Below, piece by piece: positions 26,078 through 35,193 of a stretch of DNA of 64,000 bases (position 1 is the first letter of the stretch; every line of letters begins with the position of its first letter). The position numbers were made by a program, and so were the translations under genes. The stretch covers positions 434,001-498,000 of the forward strand of contig NZ_JAHMHW010000003.1 in NCBI RefSeq assembly GCF_020169515.1, in the 5' to 3' direction. The DNA is from Paenibacillus vietnamensis (GTDB lineage Bacteria; Bacillota; Bacilli; Paenibacillales; Paenibacillaceae). The notes under the pieces were generated by a model that was not told the DNA's origin, did not search any database, and saw nothing but the letters and a program-made list of their open reading frames with translations.

Positions 26078-27151
26078 CTAAGACGGCCATTTTAAGTAAT
26101 CGCTCTCGTACTCCAGACCAAGCGCGATCACCGATTCATAAAAGTAGAAAAAGAAATAAAAGCCAAGAATCAGCAAATAGATCAGCCTCTGATCCTTTTC
26201 CCGGAACACTTTAATCAACCAGGCGATCAGGATGAGCTGATATAAATTGAAGTAAATCGCCATCCTCGCGAAAATCCAGTTTTGCGTCGAGATCAGCATG
26301 ATGACGGCGCCGACCAGCGAAATATTAACAAAGATGTCCGCCCTCGGAAAAATGCTTCTCAGCTTCTCCCGGCTGAAATAAGCCAGCACAAGCGGAGCTA
26401 CATTGACGATCGCCCGGATATAGCTGGCGCCGCCCTCCGCAAACGCTTCGTAATGCCCGTATTGGGTATCCTTGATCGCCGAAAACAGCAGCTCGGAAAA
26501 CTCGTTGAAGCCGAGTACGATAAGAACCGCGAGCGAGAGGAGCAGGAACGTCGTTCTCGTCCAGGCCTCCCTTCTCACGATGAAATAAATCGGTATCAGA
26601 ATTAAGGCGCTTTGATGGAAAAACGAAGCAAACACGACGATGGCGATATACGGCTTCCATTTGCCCTCGAGCAAAAACTTCGTGGCGGCAAACACGATGG
26701 AGGCGGCCAAAAACTGCCTGATGCCGTTCATGGAAATGGTGAACGTCCCTGTCGTTACGTAGAGAAACACGCTCAGCTCGAACAGTCTCGTATACTTGTA
26801 AAGCACCATCACGATAAGCAGATTGGTGATAAGCCCCGTCGTAAGCACGAGAATTTGCGGATCCTCCGTCACCTGCTGCAGCAGCATCTGCAAAATGTTA
26901 AAGGCGATATCGTTGCTCCCCGCAATCGATTCCCACGTATAATCGTTAATCGTGAAGCTGTGCTTGTACAAGTAAGTGTCCCCGATATTCGATCTCAGAC
27001 CGGATACGGCCGCAAGCGTCAGCGCCGCCGCAAAAGCCAGAAGGCGGTTCGGAACGATCCTCGAAGGCGCGATTCCCGACGGTACCGAAAAATATCTAGC
27101 CGCCATGGCTACAAGAAACGAGGCAGCGAGGGCCGTCCACAGTATCGACAT
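26078..27151 (-). CDS. epsG: EpsG-family polysaccharide polymerase (Wzy-like)
   Basis: A 357-residue membrane protein with about ten hydrophobic segments. 'VSGLRSNIGDTYLYKHSF', 'IAFNILQMLLQQVTEDPQ' and 'TGTFTISMNGIRQFLAASIVFAATKFLLEGKW' (family block, shortened) followed by 'FHQSALILIPIYF' are characteristic of EpsG, which polymerises lipid-linked repeat units on the outer face of the membrane. It lies between a GT2 gene and the GT32 gene in the same direction. Confidence 0.88.
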   Translation of the reverse strand: MSILWTALAASFLVAMAARYFSVPSGIAPSRIVPNRLLAFAAALTLAAVSGLRSNIGDTYLYKHSFTINDYTWESIAGSNDIAFNILQMLLQQVTEDPQILVLTTGLITNLLIVMVLYKYTRLFELSVFLYVTTGTFTISMNGIRQFLAASIVFAATKFLLEGKWKPYIAIVVFASFFHQSALILIPIYFIVRREAWTRTTFLLLSLAVLIVLGFNEFSELLFSAIKDTQYGHYEAFAEGGASYIRAIVNVAPLVLAYFSREKLRSIFPRADIFVNISLVGAVIMLISTQNWIFARMAIYFNLYQLILIAWLIKVFREKDQRLIYLLILGFYFFFYFYESVIALGLEYESDYLKWPS

Positions 27152-27191
27152 TGCATTCTATCCTTTCCGTTTGCTTTTTTTGCCCGTCCGA

Positions 27192-28103
27192 TTATCGGCT
27201 TTGCTTCAGCACCGTCGCCCGATTCGTATTCTGAATATAAAAATAAAGCAAAATGCCGAGCGGAATGGCCAGCAGGGTAACCCCTTTACGGGGCGATTCC
27301 TTTAGAAAGCTTGCGTTGCGAATGATCAGGCTGCTGGATACGTAGTGAACCGCTTCGCGGATTCTGCCCTTGAGGGATGGGGCGTGCTGCATCGCAACCT
27401 TGCGGAAAAAAGAAAAGCCGCGCGGATTTTTTTTGTACTGCTTAATCATGTTGAGACTGGAGCCGTCCTCCATATATTCGACGACGCAAAGCACCTCGTT
27501 CATAATCAACAGCGGGTACTGCTGGTCGATCAAAATATATTTGTAAGACAGCGGACAATATTTCTCGCCGGGGAAAATCGGGTAGGGCGGAGTCGCGCTG
27601 GTAAGCTCCGTCCGGTAAACGAGCTTTTTGTCCCCCTTCACCTGATGCAGGGCATATAGATCGGTCAGCGTCGAATGCTTCACATGCTCCGGCATTCTGG
27701 TGCCGATCACGTCGCCGCGCTGCGAAACGTCCAGGCCGACGATGCCGGCATACTTGTCGCTGCCGTGCTGCCGCCAGAACGAGGTGATTTTCTCAACGGC
27801 GTCATCCGCCATGTAATCGTCCGAATCGATGCAGACGTTAAGCTCCGTATCGATTCGTTCGTAGGCTGCGTTGTGCCCGCCGTGCATCCCCAAATTTTCC
27901 TGGTAATGATAGCGGATCGGAATGAGGTTCTCCCGGATCCAGCCGGCAACGAGCTCCCTCGTACCGTCGGTGGAGCCATCGTCGATAATGAGCCATTCGA
28001 AATCGCTGCAGGTCTGGCGCTTCAGGCTCTCGTAGCATAAATGCAGCGTATAGGCCCGGTTGTACGTCGGGGTAAACACCGTCAGCATCGGCTTCACTTT
28101 CAT
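27192..28103 (-). CDS. Glycosyltransferase family 2
   Basis: A 303-residue GT-A enzyme with 'LTVFTPTYNRAYTLHLCYESL', 'WLIIDDGSTDGTRELV' and the metal-binding 'CIDSDDYMADDAVEKI'. The later region ('GEKYCPLSYKYILID...MNEVLCVVEYMEDGSS') is typical of this family in eps operons. It is an inverting transferase for repeat-unit assembly. It starts nine bases after the GT4 gene upstream and is followed by the polymerase gene. Confidence 0.9.
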   Translation of the reverse strand: MKVKPMLTVFTPTYNRAYTLHLCYESLKRQTCSDFEWLIIDDGSTDGTRELVAGWIRENLIPIRYHYQENLGMHGGHNAAYERIDTELNVCIDSDDYMADDAVEKITSFWRQHGSDKYAGIVGLDVSQRGDVIGTRMPEHVKHSTLTDLYALHQVKGDKKLVYRTELTSATPPYPIFPGEKYCPLSYKYILIDQQYPLLIMNEVLCVVEYMEDGSSLNMIKQYKKNPRGFSFFRKVAMQHAPSLKGRIREAVHYVSSSLIIRNASFLKESPRKGVTLLAIPLGILLYFYIQNTNRATVLKQSR

Positions 28104-28112
28104 CTTCCTCCG

Positions 28113-29234
28113 TTATCTCGCGGCGGCCTCCGCCGCGTGATTCATATAATAGTCGGACAGCCATTTCGCCATCGTCGCCGTGTCGTAGCCCCGTTTCCTT
28201 AACGATTCGGCCGTATCCGCATGCTCCCGGGAAGCGGCGGCGATCTGTCTGGCCCAATACTCAGGCGGCTGCTTCAGACCGACGAACTGCAGCCGGCCGG
28301 TGACGTCGGCTTCCGCCGTAATCGTATCGGATACGATGCAGGTCAGCCCCGCCGCCTGGGCTTCCACAAGCACGACCGGCAGTCCTTCGAACAAAGAAGG
28401 AAACAGGAACAGGTCGAAGCCTTGAAGCAGCCTTGCCACATCGCCGCGCACGCCCAGCAGCCTTACGCTTCCGGTCAAGCCCAGCCTCTCGATCTTCTTC
28501 TCGATGGCGGGCCGCAGGTGCCCCTCTCCTGCGAGCACGAGCAGCGCATCCGGCTCTTTATCCAGCACCGCCTTGAAAATATCGAGCAGAAAATCATGGT
28601 TTTTCTGCTCGTTGAACCTTCCGATATGGCCGATGACGAGCCGGTCGCCTGCCCCGATTTCGTTCCGGATCTGCTCCCGCACGGCCGCGTTAAACCGGAA
28701 TTCGCTGACGTTGACGGCGTTATGCAGCACGGTCACCTTGCCCGAATCGGCAAGACGCCGGCCGAACAGCCACTTACCGGCGTTCTCCGAGCATGCAAAA
28801 TAGCTGCTGGGATGATCCCGCATCGCAAGCCTCGCATAAATCCGGAACGGCAGCTTTTTGTCGATTCCGAGATCGCTCAGGTGGCTGTGCATAATCCGGC
28901 AAGGCACGCCGGCCTTGCGCGCCGCCCGCATAACAAAGCTGCTGTTCTCGTTAATATGGGAATGAACGACCTTATAGTGCGGATAGTCTCTGAAAAACTG
29001 GTCAAGCTGGCTGAAATACTGCATGTAATTGCCCGGCCTGATCGCCGGCATCCGGTAGATGCGGCCGCCCAGCGCCTCAATTTCCCGGTCGTAGTGACCG
29101 GCCTCCGTCCGGTGAACGATGAAGTCAAACTGAATTTTGCTTCTGTCCATTTGACGGTAATAGTTCATCAGCATGGTTTCTAGCCCGCCGCGATTCATGA
29201 TGGTGACCACCTGCAAGATCCGAACCGGTTCCAA
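28113..29234 (-). CDS. epsF: Glycosyltransferase family 4, EpsF-like
   Basis: A 373-residue GT-B enzyme starting 'EPVRILQVVTIMNRGGLETMLMNYYRQM' (family N-terminus, here shortened to its sense), very like EpsF. 'VIGHIGRFNEQKNHDFLLDIF' is the linker and 'FLFPSLFEGLPVVLVEAQAAGL' the donor site with its two Glu residues. The start codon is TTG at 29234 with GGGGAGGA six bases upstream. The preceding GT2 gene reads 110 bases into this gene in another frame. Confidence 0.88.
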   Translation of the reverse strand: MEPVRILQVVTIMNRGGLETMLMNYYRQMDRSKIQFDFIVHRTEAGHYDREIEALGGRIYRMPAIRPGNYMQYFSQLDQFFRDYPHYKVVHSHINENSSFVMRAARKAGVPCRIMHSHLSDLGIDKKLPFRIYARLAMRDHPSSYFACSENAGKWLFGRRLADSGKVTVLHNAVNVSEFRFNAAVREQIRNEIGAGDRLVIGHIGRFNEQKNHDFLLDIFKAVLDKEPDALLVLAGEGHLRPAIEKKIERLGLTGSVRLLGVRGDVARLLQGFDLFLFPSLFEGLPVVLVEAQAAGLTCIVSDTITAEADVTGRLQFVGLKQPPEYWARQIAAASREHADTAESLRKRGYDTATMAKWLSDYYMNHAAEAAAR

Positions 29235-30312
29235 CTCGAGTCCTCCCCGCTTTACGTATTCTCATCCGGTCCATCGCCGCCAGCATCAAATAGACGGCAG
29301 GTACCAGCCTGTATTTCGCACATAAAAAAAAGGCCCTCCAAATGAAAGGGCTGCCCGCGGCATCCAGCCTTTTTAGCGATTGCCTGATTCTGTCCCTGCG
29401 GAGCAGCGCGCCGATTTCCTTCAGCTTCTTCGCCGGCGGCAGCGCCTTGCCTCCATTCATAACGTTTAGCCCAAGCCCGATTACATTCATAGAAATCCGA
29501 TTGTTTAAGGCTGTTTTATACTCGCCAGCCAGCTGCTTGTTATCGATGAAGCCTTCCATGAAGCCGTACAGCTTCTCGAACCGGTCGGGAAGCTTCTCGT
29601 TGTATGACGAGGTAATCGAGGTTTCGTTGGCTCTCCAATAGTGGTAGTAGGACCGGTTTAAAAATTGAAACGACTCCGCGTAATAAAAGGCGTGCATATT
29701 GAACAGCGTGTCCTCGTTGCTGCCGATGATACTGAGATCGGTAAATGCAAGACTGTGGCCCTTGATCAGACCGGAGCGGTACAGCTTCGACCAGACGGTC
29801 CCCCAGGCATCCAAATATTCCGGATTGCCCGTTTCGTTCCCCAGCGGCCCGATCAGCCTGCGCAGCATGCCGCTCTTCACCTTATCCATCCGGTAAGTCT
29901 GCTTATGCGGCAGCGGGAACGCCTTCTCCTTCGAATGGGTGCCGAATTCGCGGATGTAGCCGCACATCACGATATCGACGTTGTCGGTCAGCGCGGCATC
30001 GTACATTTCCGCGTACATGTCCGCCTCGACCCAATCGTCCGGGTCGGCGAAGCCGATGTAATGACCGGAAGCGGCTTTGATTCCGTCGTTGCGGGCCGCC
30101 GATACCCCGGCATTGCTCTTGCTGACGATCTTCACTCGCGGATCCTTCCGTGCATATCGCTCCAGTACCCGTAAGCTCGAGTCCGTCGATCCGTCATCGA
30201 CCGCGACGATTTCGATGTCCTCCAGCGTTTGCGCGAGCAGGCTGCGCAAGCATCTGTCCAAATACCGCTCCATATTATATATAGGCACGATGATACTGAC
30301 TTTGGGATTCAT
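29125..30312 (-). CDS. Glycosyltransferase family 2 with run-on C-terminus
   Basis: A 395-residue GT-A enzyme: 'KVSIIVPIYNMERYLDRCL', 'IVAVDDGSTDSSLRVL', 'GFADPDDWVEADMYAEM'. The body ends in a helical basic region (LVPAVYLMLAAMDRMRIR). The last 37 residues, rich in Gly, Arg, His and Asn, are read out of frame across the start of the following EpsF-like gene and look like a chance extension after loss of an earlier stop. The start follows a GGGGG ribosome-binding site and overlaps the end of the EpsD-like gene by 38 bases. Confidence 0.85.
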   Translation of the reverse strand: MNPKVSIIVPIYNMERYLDRCLRSLLAQTLEDIEIVAVDDGSTDSSLRVLERYARKDPRVKIVSKSNAGVSAARNDGIKAASGHYIGFADPDDWVEADMYAEMYDAALTDNVDIVMCGYIREFGTHSKEKAFPLPHKQTYRMDKVKSGMLRRLIGPLGNETGNPEYLDAWGTVWSKLYRSGLIKGHSLAFTDLSIIGSNEDTLFNMHAFYYAESFQFLNRSYYHYWRANETSITSSYNEKLPDRFEKLYGFMEGFIDNKQLAGEYKTALNNRISMNVIGLGLNVMNGGKALPPAKKLKEIGALLRRDRIRQSLKRLDAAGSPFIWRAFFLCAKYRLVPAVYLMLAAMDRMRIRKAGRTRVGTGSDLAGGHHHESRRARNHADELLPSNGQKQNSV

Positions 30313-31447
30313 TTGGTTCCCCCACCATAAAAGATTGATAAATAGCGCTCAGCTCCTGCCCTACCGGCAGCGAACCGTATTTCTGCACAAGCTCGATGCT
30401 CGCCGCACCCATCCGGTGCCTGAGCTCGACGGATTCGCCCAGCCGCTTCAGGCGGTCGGCGAACGAAGCCGCATCCCCGGGCTCGACGATGAAGCCGTTC
30501 TCCCCATCCGAGACAAGCTCCGCATGTCCGCGGTTGCGCGTCGCGACGACTGGAAGCCCGCTCGCCATCGCTTCCATAATATTGACCGGCAGCCCCTCCC
30601 TCAGGCTCGAGGCGACGGCAACGTCGCACATCGGCAGAAGGGCGGCGATATCGGTGCGGTAGCCGAGAAAGCGTACCCGGTCCGTAAGGCCCAGGCTTGC
30701 GGCAAGGTCGCGGCAAGGCTCCAGCAGCGGGCCCTCCCCGGCGAGCAGCAGCTTGGCTTGCGGCAGCTGATCCTTGATGGCGGCCAGCGCCCGGATCAGC
30801 AGCTGATGATTTTTGTTCTTATTGAATTCAGCCGCATAAAAGAGGAGGTAGTCGTCGGTCCGGTAATCCAGCTCCCGGCGCAGACGCCACTTCTCGAGCT
30901 TCGGCAGCGGCTTGAAGCTTGCCGTATTGACGCCTACGCCATGAACATGTGCGATATGCGCCGCTTTGAAGCGCTTGTTCAGCGCCAGATTGTAATCCTC
31001 CCCGTTGATGGTGATCAGGCAGTCTGTCAGGCTGGACAAATATTTTTCCACCGGGTAATAAAACACCCAATGCAGCGGGGAGGCCCCTTTGCAGAAATGG
31101 AAGCCGTGCGCCGTATAGATGACCTTCGTCCCCCTCCGTCTGGCCCCTCTTGCCGCGAGCCTAGCGAGAACTCCGCCCATCGGGGTGTGGCAGTGAATGA
31201 TGTTGTAGTCCTGCTCTTCGATGATCTCCTTCAGCTCCCGGTATGCATTCATATTGTTCAGGCGAAAGGGAGAGCGCTCCAGCTTCAAGTCGAACTTCCG
31301 GTCGCAGAAAGGAAGCTCCAGCTGCCCCTTGGCCGCGACGTGCACCTCCCAGCCCTTCTGCTTGAACCATTCCATGACCGGCAGGTGGAACGCTTTGAAA
31401 TGGTAATCGACGGTTGCGCAAAACAGTATTTTTCCCACTGTGCTCAC
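30275..31447 (-). CDS. epsD: Glycosyltransferase family 4, EpsD-like
   Basis: A 390-residue GT-B enzyme. 'KILFCATVDYHFKAFHLPVMEWFKQ' (shortened sense) and 'NIIHCHTPMGGVLARLAAR' with 'IYTAHGFHFCKGA' are distinctive of EpsD. The C-terminal half has 'FLGYRTDIAALLPMCDVAVASSLREGLPVNIMEAMASGLPVV' (family block, shortened), with the E-x7-E of retaining transferases. Its position after galU and before other transferases fits an early transfer step. It overlaps the next gene by 38 bases. Confidence 0.88.
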   Translation of the reverse strand: MSTVGKILFCATVDYHFKAFHLPVMEWFKQKGWEVHVAAKGQLELPFCDRKFDLKLERSPFRLNNMNAYRELKEIIEEQDYNIIHCHTPMGGVLARLAARGARRRGTKVIYTAHGFHFCKGASPLHWVFYYPVEKYLSSLTDCLITINGEDYNLALNKRFKAAHIAHVHGVGVNTASFKPLPKLEKWRLRRELDYRTDDYLLFYAAEFNKNKNHQLLIRALAAIKDQLPQAKLLLAGEGPLLEPCRDLAASLGLTDRVRFLGYRTDIAALLPMCDVAVASSLREGLPVNIMEAMASGLPVVATRNRGHAELVSDGENGFIVEPGDAASFADRLKRLGESVELRHRMGAASIELVQKYGSLPVGQELSAIYQSFMVGEPNESQSQYHRAYI

Positions 31448-31461
31448 CAGCCTTATCCGCG

Positions 31462-32343
31462 TTATTTCCGAACGGCTTCCCGCTCGATCGTCTCCGCCAG
31501 GTAGCTCATCAGCTCATAACGCAAATCCTCGCGCTGCAAAGCGAACTCGATCGTCGTCCGGATAAAGCCCATCTTCTCCCCGACATCGTGGCGGCTGCCT
31601 TCAAATTCGTAGGCATAGACGGCTTCGGTCCGGTTCAAAGCCGCAATCGCATCGGTAAGCTGAATTTCGCCGCCGGCTCCGGGAGCCTGATTCCCGAGAA
31701 TGTCGAAGATGGACGGGTTCAAAATGTAACGTCCCATAATCGCCATATTCGATGGCGCTTCCTCGCGAGCCGGCTTCTCGACGAGATGCTTCACTCTGTG
31801 AAAGGAAGGCTCCATAATCGTGCCGTCGACGATTCCGTATCTGGACACTGCCTCATCCGCAACGCGCTGTACGCCAATGACGGATGTGCGGTATTGCTCG
31901 TATTTTTCAATCATTTGTTTGATGCAGGGCTTTTCCGCCGAGATGATGTCATCGCCCAGCAGGACGGCGAACGGCTCGTTGCCGATGAACTTTCTGGCGC
32001 ACCAGATCGCATGGCCCAGGCCTCTCGGCTCCTTTTGCCTGATGTAGTGAATGTCGACCATATCGGCGGATTTGCGCACCTCGCTCAGCAGGTCGAATTT
32101 ATGCTTGGCCGTCAAAATCTGCTCCAGCTCGACCGAGTTGTCGAAATGGTCCTCGATGGCCCGTTTATGCTTGCCGGTCACGATAATGATATCCTCGATT
32201 CCGGATTCGATCGCCTCCTCAACGATGTACTGAATCGTCGGCTTATCGACGATCGGCAGCATCTCCTTCGGCATCGCCTTTGTCGCAGGCAAAAACCTCG
32301 TACCAAGCCCCGCAGCCGGGATAATCGCTTTCCTTACCTTCAT
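31462..32343 (-). CDS. galU: UTP-glucose-1-phosphate uridylyltransferase
   Basis: A 293-residue nucleotidyltransferase: '[32 protein letters not shown]' region (GlmU-like GxGTR and KxxPK motifs), '[14 protein letters not shown]' with the metal Asp, and '[12 protein letters not shown]'. It makes UDP-glucose from UTP and glucose-1-phosphate; GalE at the other end of the locus can convert this to UDP-galactose. The length is normal for GalU/GtaB. It lies 14 bases before epsD and 53 bases after the dehydratase gene. Confidence 0.95.
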   Translation of the reverse strand: MKVRKAIIPAAGLGTRFLPATKAMPKEMLPIVDKPTIQYIVEEAIESGIEDIIIVTGKHKRAIEDHFDNSVELEQILTAKHKFDLLSEVRKSADMVDIHYIRQKEPRGLGHAIWCARKFIGNEPFAVLLGDDIISAEKPCIKQMIEKYEQYRTSVIGVQRVADEAVSRYGIVDGTIMEPSFHRVKHLVEKPAREEAPSNMAIMGRYILNPSIFDILGNQAPGAGGEIQLTDAIAALNRTEAVYAYEFEGSRHDVGEKMGFIRTTIEFALQREDLRYELMSYLAETIEREAVRK

Positions 32344-32396
32344 AAGTTTTGTCGCCCCTTTTTAAAATTGTTTTGAATATCGAGAGAAGCGGCCAT

Positions 32397-34223
32397 TTAT
32401 CCCGTCACAGACACAAACTTCGGCAATACGACAACATGGTTCGCAAGATCGAGCAGACGAACCCGAAGCTCCGCTTTGCCCATGCCCGCGAAGTCGGTGA
32501 TAATCTCCTCGATTTCTTCGTAATACACCTCAACCGATTTGCCTATGTAAATTTTCGGATATACCTGCGTGTCGTTACGTTCGCTATCCTTCAGCATTTC
32601 CTCGAACAGCTTCTCGCCCGGTCTGATGCCGGTAAATTGAATGCCGATTTCCTCGACCGTGAAGCCCGACATTCGAATGACGTTTTGCGCCAGATCGGTA
32701 ATTTTCACGGGCTCCCCCATGTCCAGCACGAAGATTTCCCCGCCCTTTGCCAGAGCGCCGGCTTGAATGACAAGCCGCGAAGCCTCGGGAATCGTCATGA
32801 AATAGCGGACCATATCGGGATGCGTCACGGTGACCGGGCCGCCCTTCTCGATCTGCTTCTTGAACAACGGGATAACGCTGCCCCTGCTGCCAAGCACGTT
32901 GCCGAACCGGACCGCTACAAACTTCGTGGCGCTTCCCCGGTCCATGTGCTGGATGATCATCTCCGCAATCCGCTTCGTTGCGCCCATGACGCTGGTCGGA
33001 TTAACGGCTTTGTCTGTCGAGATCATGACGAACGTTTCGACTCGGCTCGCACTCGCGGCTTTGGCGGCGTTCAGCGTACCGATCACATTGTTCTTGAACG
33101 CTTCCTCCGGATTGCGTTCCATGAGCGGCACATGCTTATGGGCGGCGGCATGATAGACGACCTGCGGCCGGTGCGCCTGCATGACGGACAGCATCTTCGC
33201 TTCGTCCTGCAGATCGGCGATTTCCGTCACGAACTGGATACTCGTATGGCCGTACAGCTCCTTCAGCTCCATCTCGATCGAATAGATGCTGTTTTCCCCG
33301 TGTCCAAGCAATATGAGCTTATCCGGCAAAAACTTGGATACCTGCCTGCACACCTCCGAGCCGATCGACCCGCCGGCGCCTGTGACCATGACGACCTTCT
33401 GTGTCACATAACCGGATATGCTTTCGATATCGAGCTCCACCGGCTCGCGGCCAAGCAGATCCTCAACCTGGATGTCGCGGAACTGGTTCACCGACACCTT
33501 TCCAGTCGCAAGATCCTCAAGCATTGGAATCGTCTGCGTCTTGGCCGTCGATTTCGCGCATTCCGAGAAAATCGTATTCAGCTGCTTCTTGCTCAGCGAA
33601 GGAATCGCAATGACGATATTATCGATGCTCTGCTCCTTCACAATGCTTGCGATCCGCGGTACTCCCCCGAATACGGGTATGCCCATAATGTCCAAATTAT
33701 GTTTCTTGGCATCGTCGTCCACGAAGGCGACGGGCTTCAGCTCCGCATCCGCATTGCTCAGAAGCTGCCTGGCCAGCATCGTGCCGGCCGAGCCGGCCCC
33801 GACGATCAGCGTTCGTCTTCGCTGCTTGCCGTCATGCGGATACCTCGATCTTAGCAGGCGCCAGCACAGGCGCGAGCCGCCGATCATCAGCATATGGATC
33901 ATCCAGGTCACGGCCAGCAGCCGGAAAAAAACGTCCTGAAGTACCATCTGCTGCATGAGCGCCGCCGACAGAATCGAGAAGGAGACCGCCTTTGTGATAA
34001 TGATCAGCTCACCTACGCTCGCATACTCCCAGGCTTTCTTGTAGAGCTTGTAGTAGAAAGCAAAGAAATGATGGCTCAGCAGCAAGGTAATCGAGCTGAT
34101 CACGACCGGCAGCGTCACAACGTTAAGCGAAGCGTCCAGCAGAAACCGGCTGAAATAAATGGCTGAGAGCACGATTAGCGAATCCGCTAAAATTAATAAC
34201 GATATCCTCTGGCGATATTTCAA
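32397..34223 (-). CDS. epsC: Membrane UDP-HexNAc 4,6-dehydratase, EpsC/PglF-like
   Basis: A 608-residue protein with four N-terminal membrane segments (residues about 10-110), a first Rossmann region ('TLIVGAGSAGTMLARQLLSN'), and a C-terminal SDR dehydratase with 'VVMVTGAGGSIGSEVCRQVSKF', 'VYHAAAHKHVPLME', and the catalytic 'ISTDKAVNPTSVMGATKR' in which Met replaces the usual Tyr, as in PglF/FlaA1-type large dehydratases. It makes the UDP-4-keto-6-deoxy sugar used by EpsN and EpsM. It is preceded by a 296-bp non-coding region holding a candidate EAR RNA. Confidence 0.92.
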   Translation of the reverse strand: MKYRQRISLLILADSLIVLSAIYFSRFLLDASLNVVTLPVVISSITLLLSHHFFAFYYKLYKKAWEYASVGELIIITKAVSFSILSAALMQQMVLQDVFFRLLAVTWMIHMLMIGGSRLCWRLLRSRYPHDGKQRRRTLIVGAGSAGTMLARQLLSNADAELKPVAFVDDDAKKHNLDIMGIPVFGGVPRIASIVKEQSIDNIVIAIPSLSKKQLNTIFSECAKSTAKTQTIPMLEDLATGKVSVNQFRDIQVEDLLGREPVELDIESISGYVTQKVVMVTGAGGSIGSEVCRQVSKFLPDKLILLGHGENSIYSIEMELKELYGHTSIQFVTEIADLQDEAKMLSVMQAHRPQVVYHAAAHKHVPLMERNPEEAFKNNVIGTLNAAKAASASRVETFVMISTDKAVNPTSVMGATKRIAEMIIQHMDRGSATKFVAVRFGNVLGSRGSVIPLFKKQIEKGGPVTVTHPDMVRYFMTIPEASRLVIQAGALAKGGEIFVLDMGEPVKITDLAQNVIRMSGFTVEEIGIQFTGIRPGEKLFEEMLKDSERNDTQVYPKIYIGKSVEVYYEEIEEIITDFAGMGKAELRVRLLDLANHVVVLPKFVSVTG

Positions 34224-34261
34224 ATCCCGTTCACCCTTTCTCTTTCAACCTAAAGGAATAT

Positions 34262-34480
34262 AACGACACCCATTAGAGTGTTTAACTGTCAGGTCTTCCT
34301 ATCTTTCAAGACCCGATAGTTAAAAACTCTAATGCAGAGTCCGGGGCATCCAACCCCTCCTCACGCCATACCCTTGACGACTTCGCGTCTAAGGCTTGAT
34401 GCAGCCCACAGCATGGCCGAGTGCCTCCGTTGATAACGGTAAGGAGACATTACCGAACAAGGTTGTGCTCAATAGAGAAC
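34262..34480 (-). ncRNA. Candidate EAR (eps-associated RNA) antitermination element
   Basis: The 296-bp gap between the BY-kinase gene and epsC is GC-rich and highly structured on the minus strand: a GGGG/CCCC hairpin, a ccttagac/gtc-aagg hairpin, and a long stem of about 27 bp (34270-34333) made of cattagagt...gggtctt and its near-complement. In Bacillales the EAR RNA lies in exactly this place, between epsB and epsC, and promotes read-through of the long eps operon. Identification rests on position and visible folding; I could not run a covariance model. Boundaries are approximate. Confidence 0.6.
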
Positions 34481-34490
34481 AGTCTTCCCG

Positions 34491-34519
34491 CAAAAAAAGC
34501 GCTATCCGATTATGATCAT
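34491..34519 (-). terminator. Possible terminator between the BY-kinase gene and the EAR candidate
   Basis: On the minus strand agcg...cgct arms flank an AT-rich partly paired loop and are followed by seven T residues. It begins at the kinase stop codon. The stem is short, so it may be weak, which would suit an element overcome by antitermination. Confidence 0.45.
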
Positions 34520-35193
34520 CAAACGCTCTTCTTATTTAATATGACGCCGAGTATATTGGCTTTGGCAAACAGCAAGGCCCGCTTCGCTTCCTTTGCCTGC
34601 TCCAGCTGCGTCTTCCCGCTTCCGAGCAGCAGGATAACGCCATCGCACTTGCTTACAAGCGCATTCGTCTCCGCCACACCGAGCACCGGAGGACAATCCA
34701 GCAGAATCATATCGTAATTGGAGGATGCGTAATGCATAACATCGCTCATCAATCCGGAATCGAGCAGCTCCGTCGTATTAAAAAAACGCTGGCCGCTCGG
34801 CAAAATGTCGAGCCCTTCAACCTCGGTTCCATAAATCGCTTCCCGCACGTCCAGCTGCTGACCAAGCACGTTAGATAAGCCGGGGGAAGTCTGTACGCCA
34901 AAAATCTGGTGGAGCGTCGGGTTCCGGAAATTCACATCGATGATAAGCACTCTGTCTCCACGCTGCGCCATGCAAATCGCCAGATTGATGGCCGCCGTCG
35001 ACTTCCCTTCCTGAGCGGACGGCGAGGTGATCAGCAGCGACCGCATCTTCCTGCCTCTCGAGGCGTATTGAATGTTGTTGCGGATGGTGCGGTACTGCTC
35101 GGCTATGGTGCCGTACGGATTCGAATAGGTTAACAGGCTTCTCGATACCATCGACTTCGCCGGTTTAATACGTTCACGACCCAATGGTTTCAC
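34519..35193 (-). CDS. epsB: CpsD/CapB-type BY-kinase, EpsB-like
   Basis: A 224-residue cytoplasmic P-loop kinase: Walker A 'SPSAQEGKSTAAINLA', Walker A-prime 'VLIIDVNFRNP' and Walker B 'MILLDCPPVLG'. BY-kinases control chain length and export with a Wzz-like membrane adaptor. Two oddities: the second Asp of the Walker A-prime motif (usually D-x-D) is Asn, and the C-terminus (GVILNKKSV) has no tyrosine cluster for autophosphorylation. It overlaps the adaptor gene by 20 bases. It may act mainly as a structural switch or phosphorylate other proteins. Confidence 0.88.
   Translation of the reverse strand: MKPLGRERIKPAKSMVSRSLLTYSNPYGTIAEQYRTIRNNIQYASRGRKMRSLLITSPSAQEGKSTAAINLAICMAQRGDRVLIIDVNFRNPTLHQIFGVQTSPGLSNVLGQQLDVREAIYGTEVEGLDILPSGQRFFNTTELLDSGLMSDVMHYASSNYDMILLDCPPVLGVAETNALVSKCDGVILLLGSGKTQLEQAKEAKRALLFAKANILGVILNKKSV

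Noticed and set aside
30077..31504. Long plus-strand frame of 475 codons opposite the GT2 and EpsD-like genes
   Set aside because: GC-rich antisense frame with random Arg/Pro-rich product; the minus-strand genes have clear GT motifs.
34262..34480. The long stem considered as a plain intrinsic terminator
   Set aside because: The 27-bp stem is not followed by a T run in either direction, so it fits a structured RNA better than a terminator.
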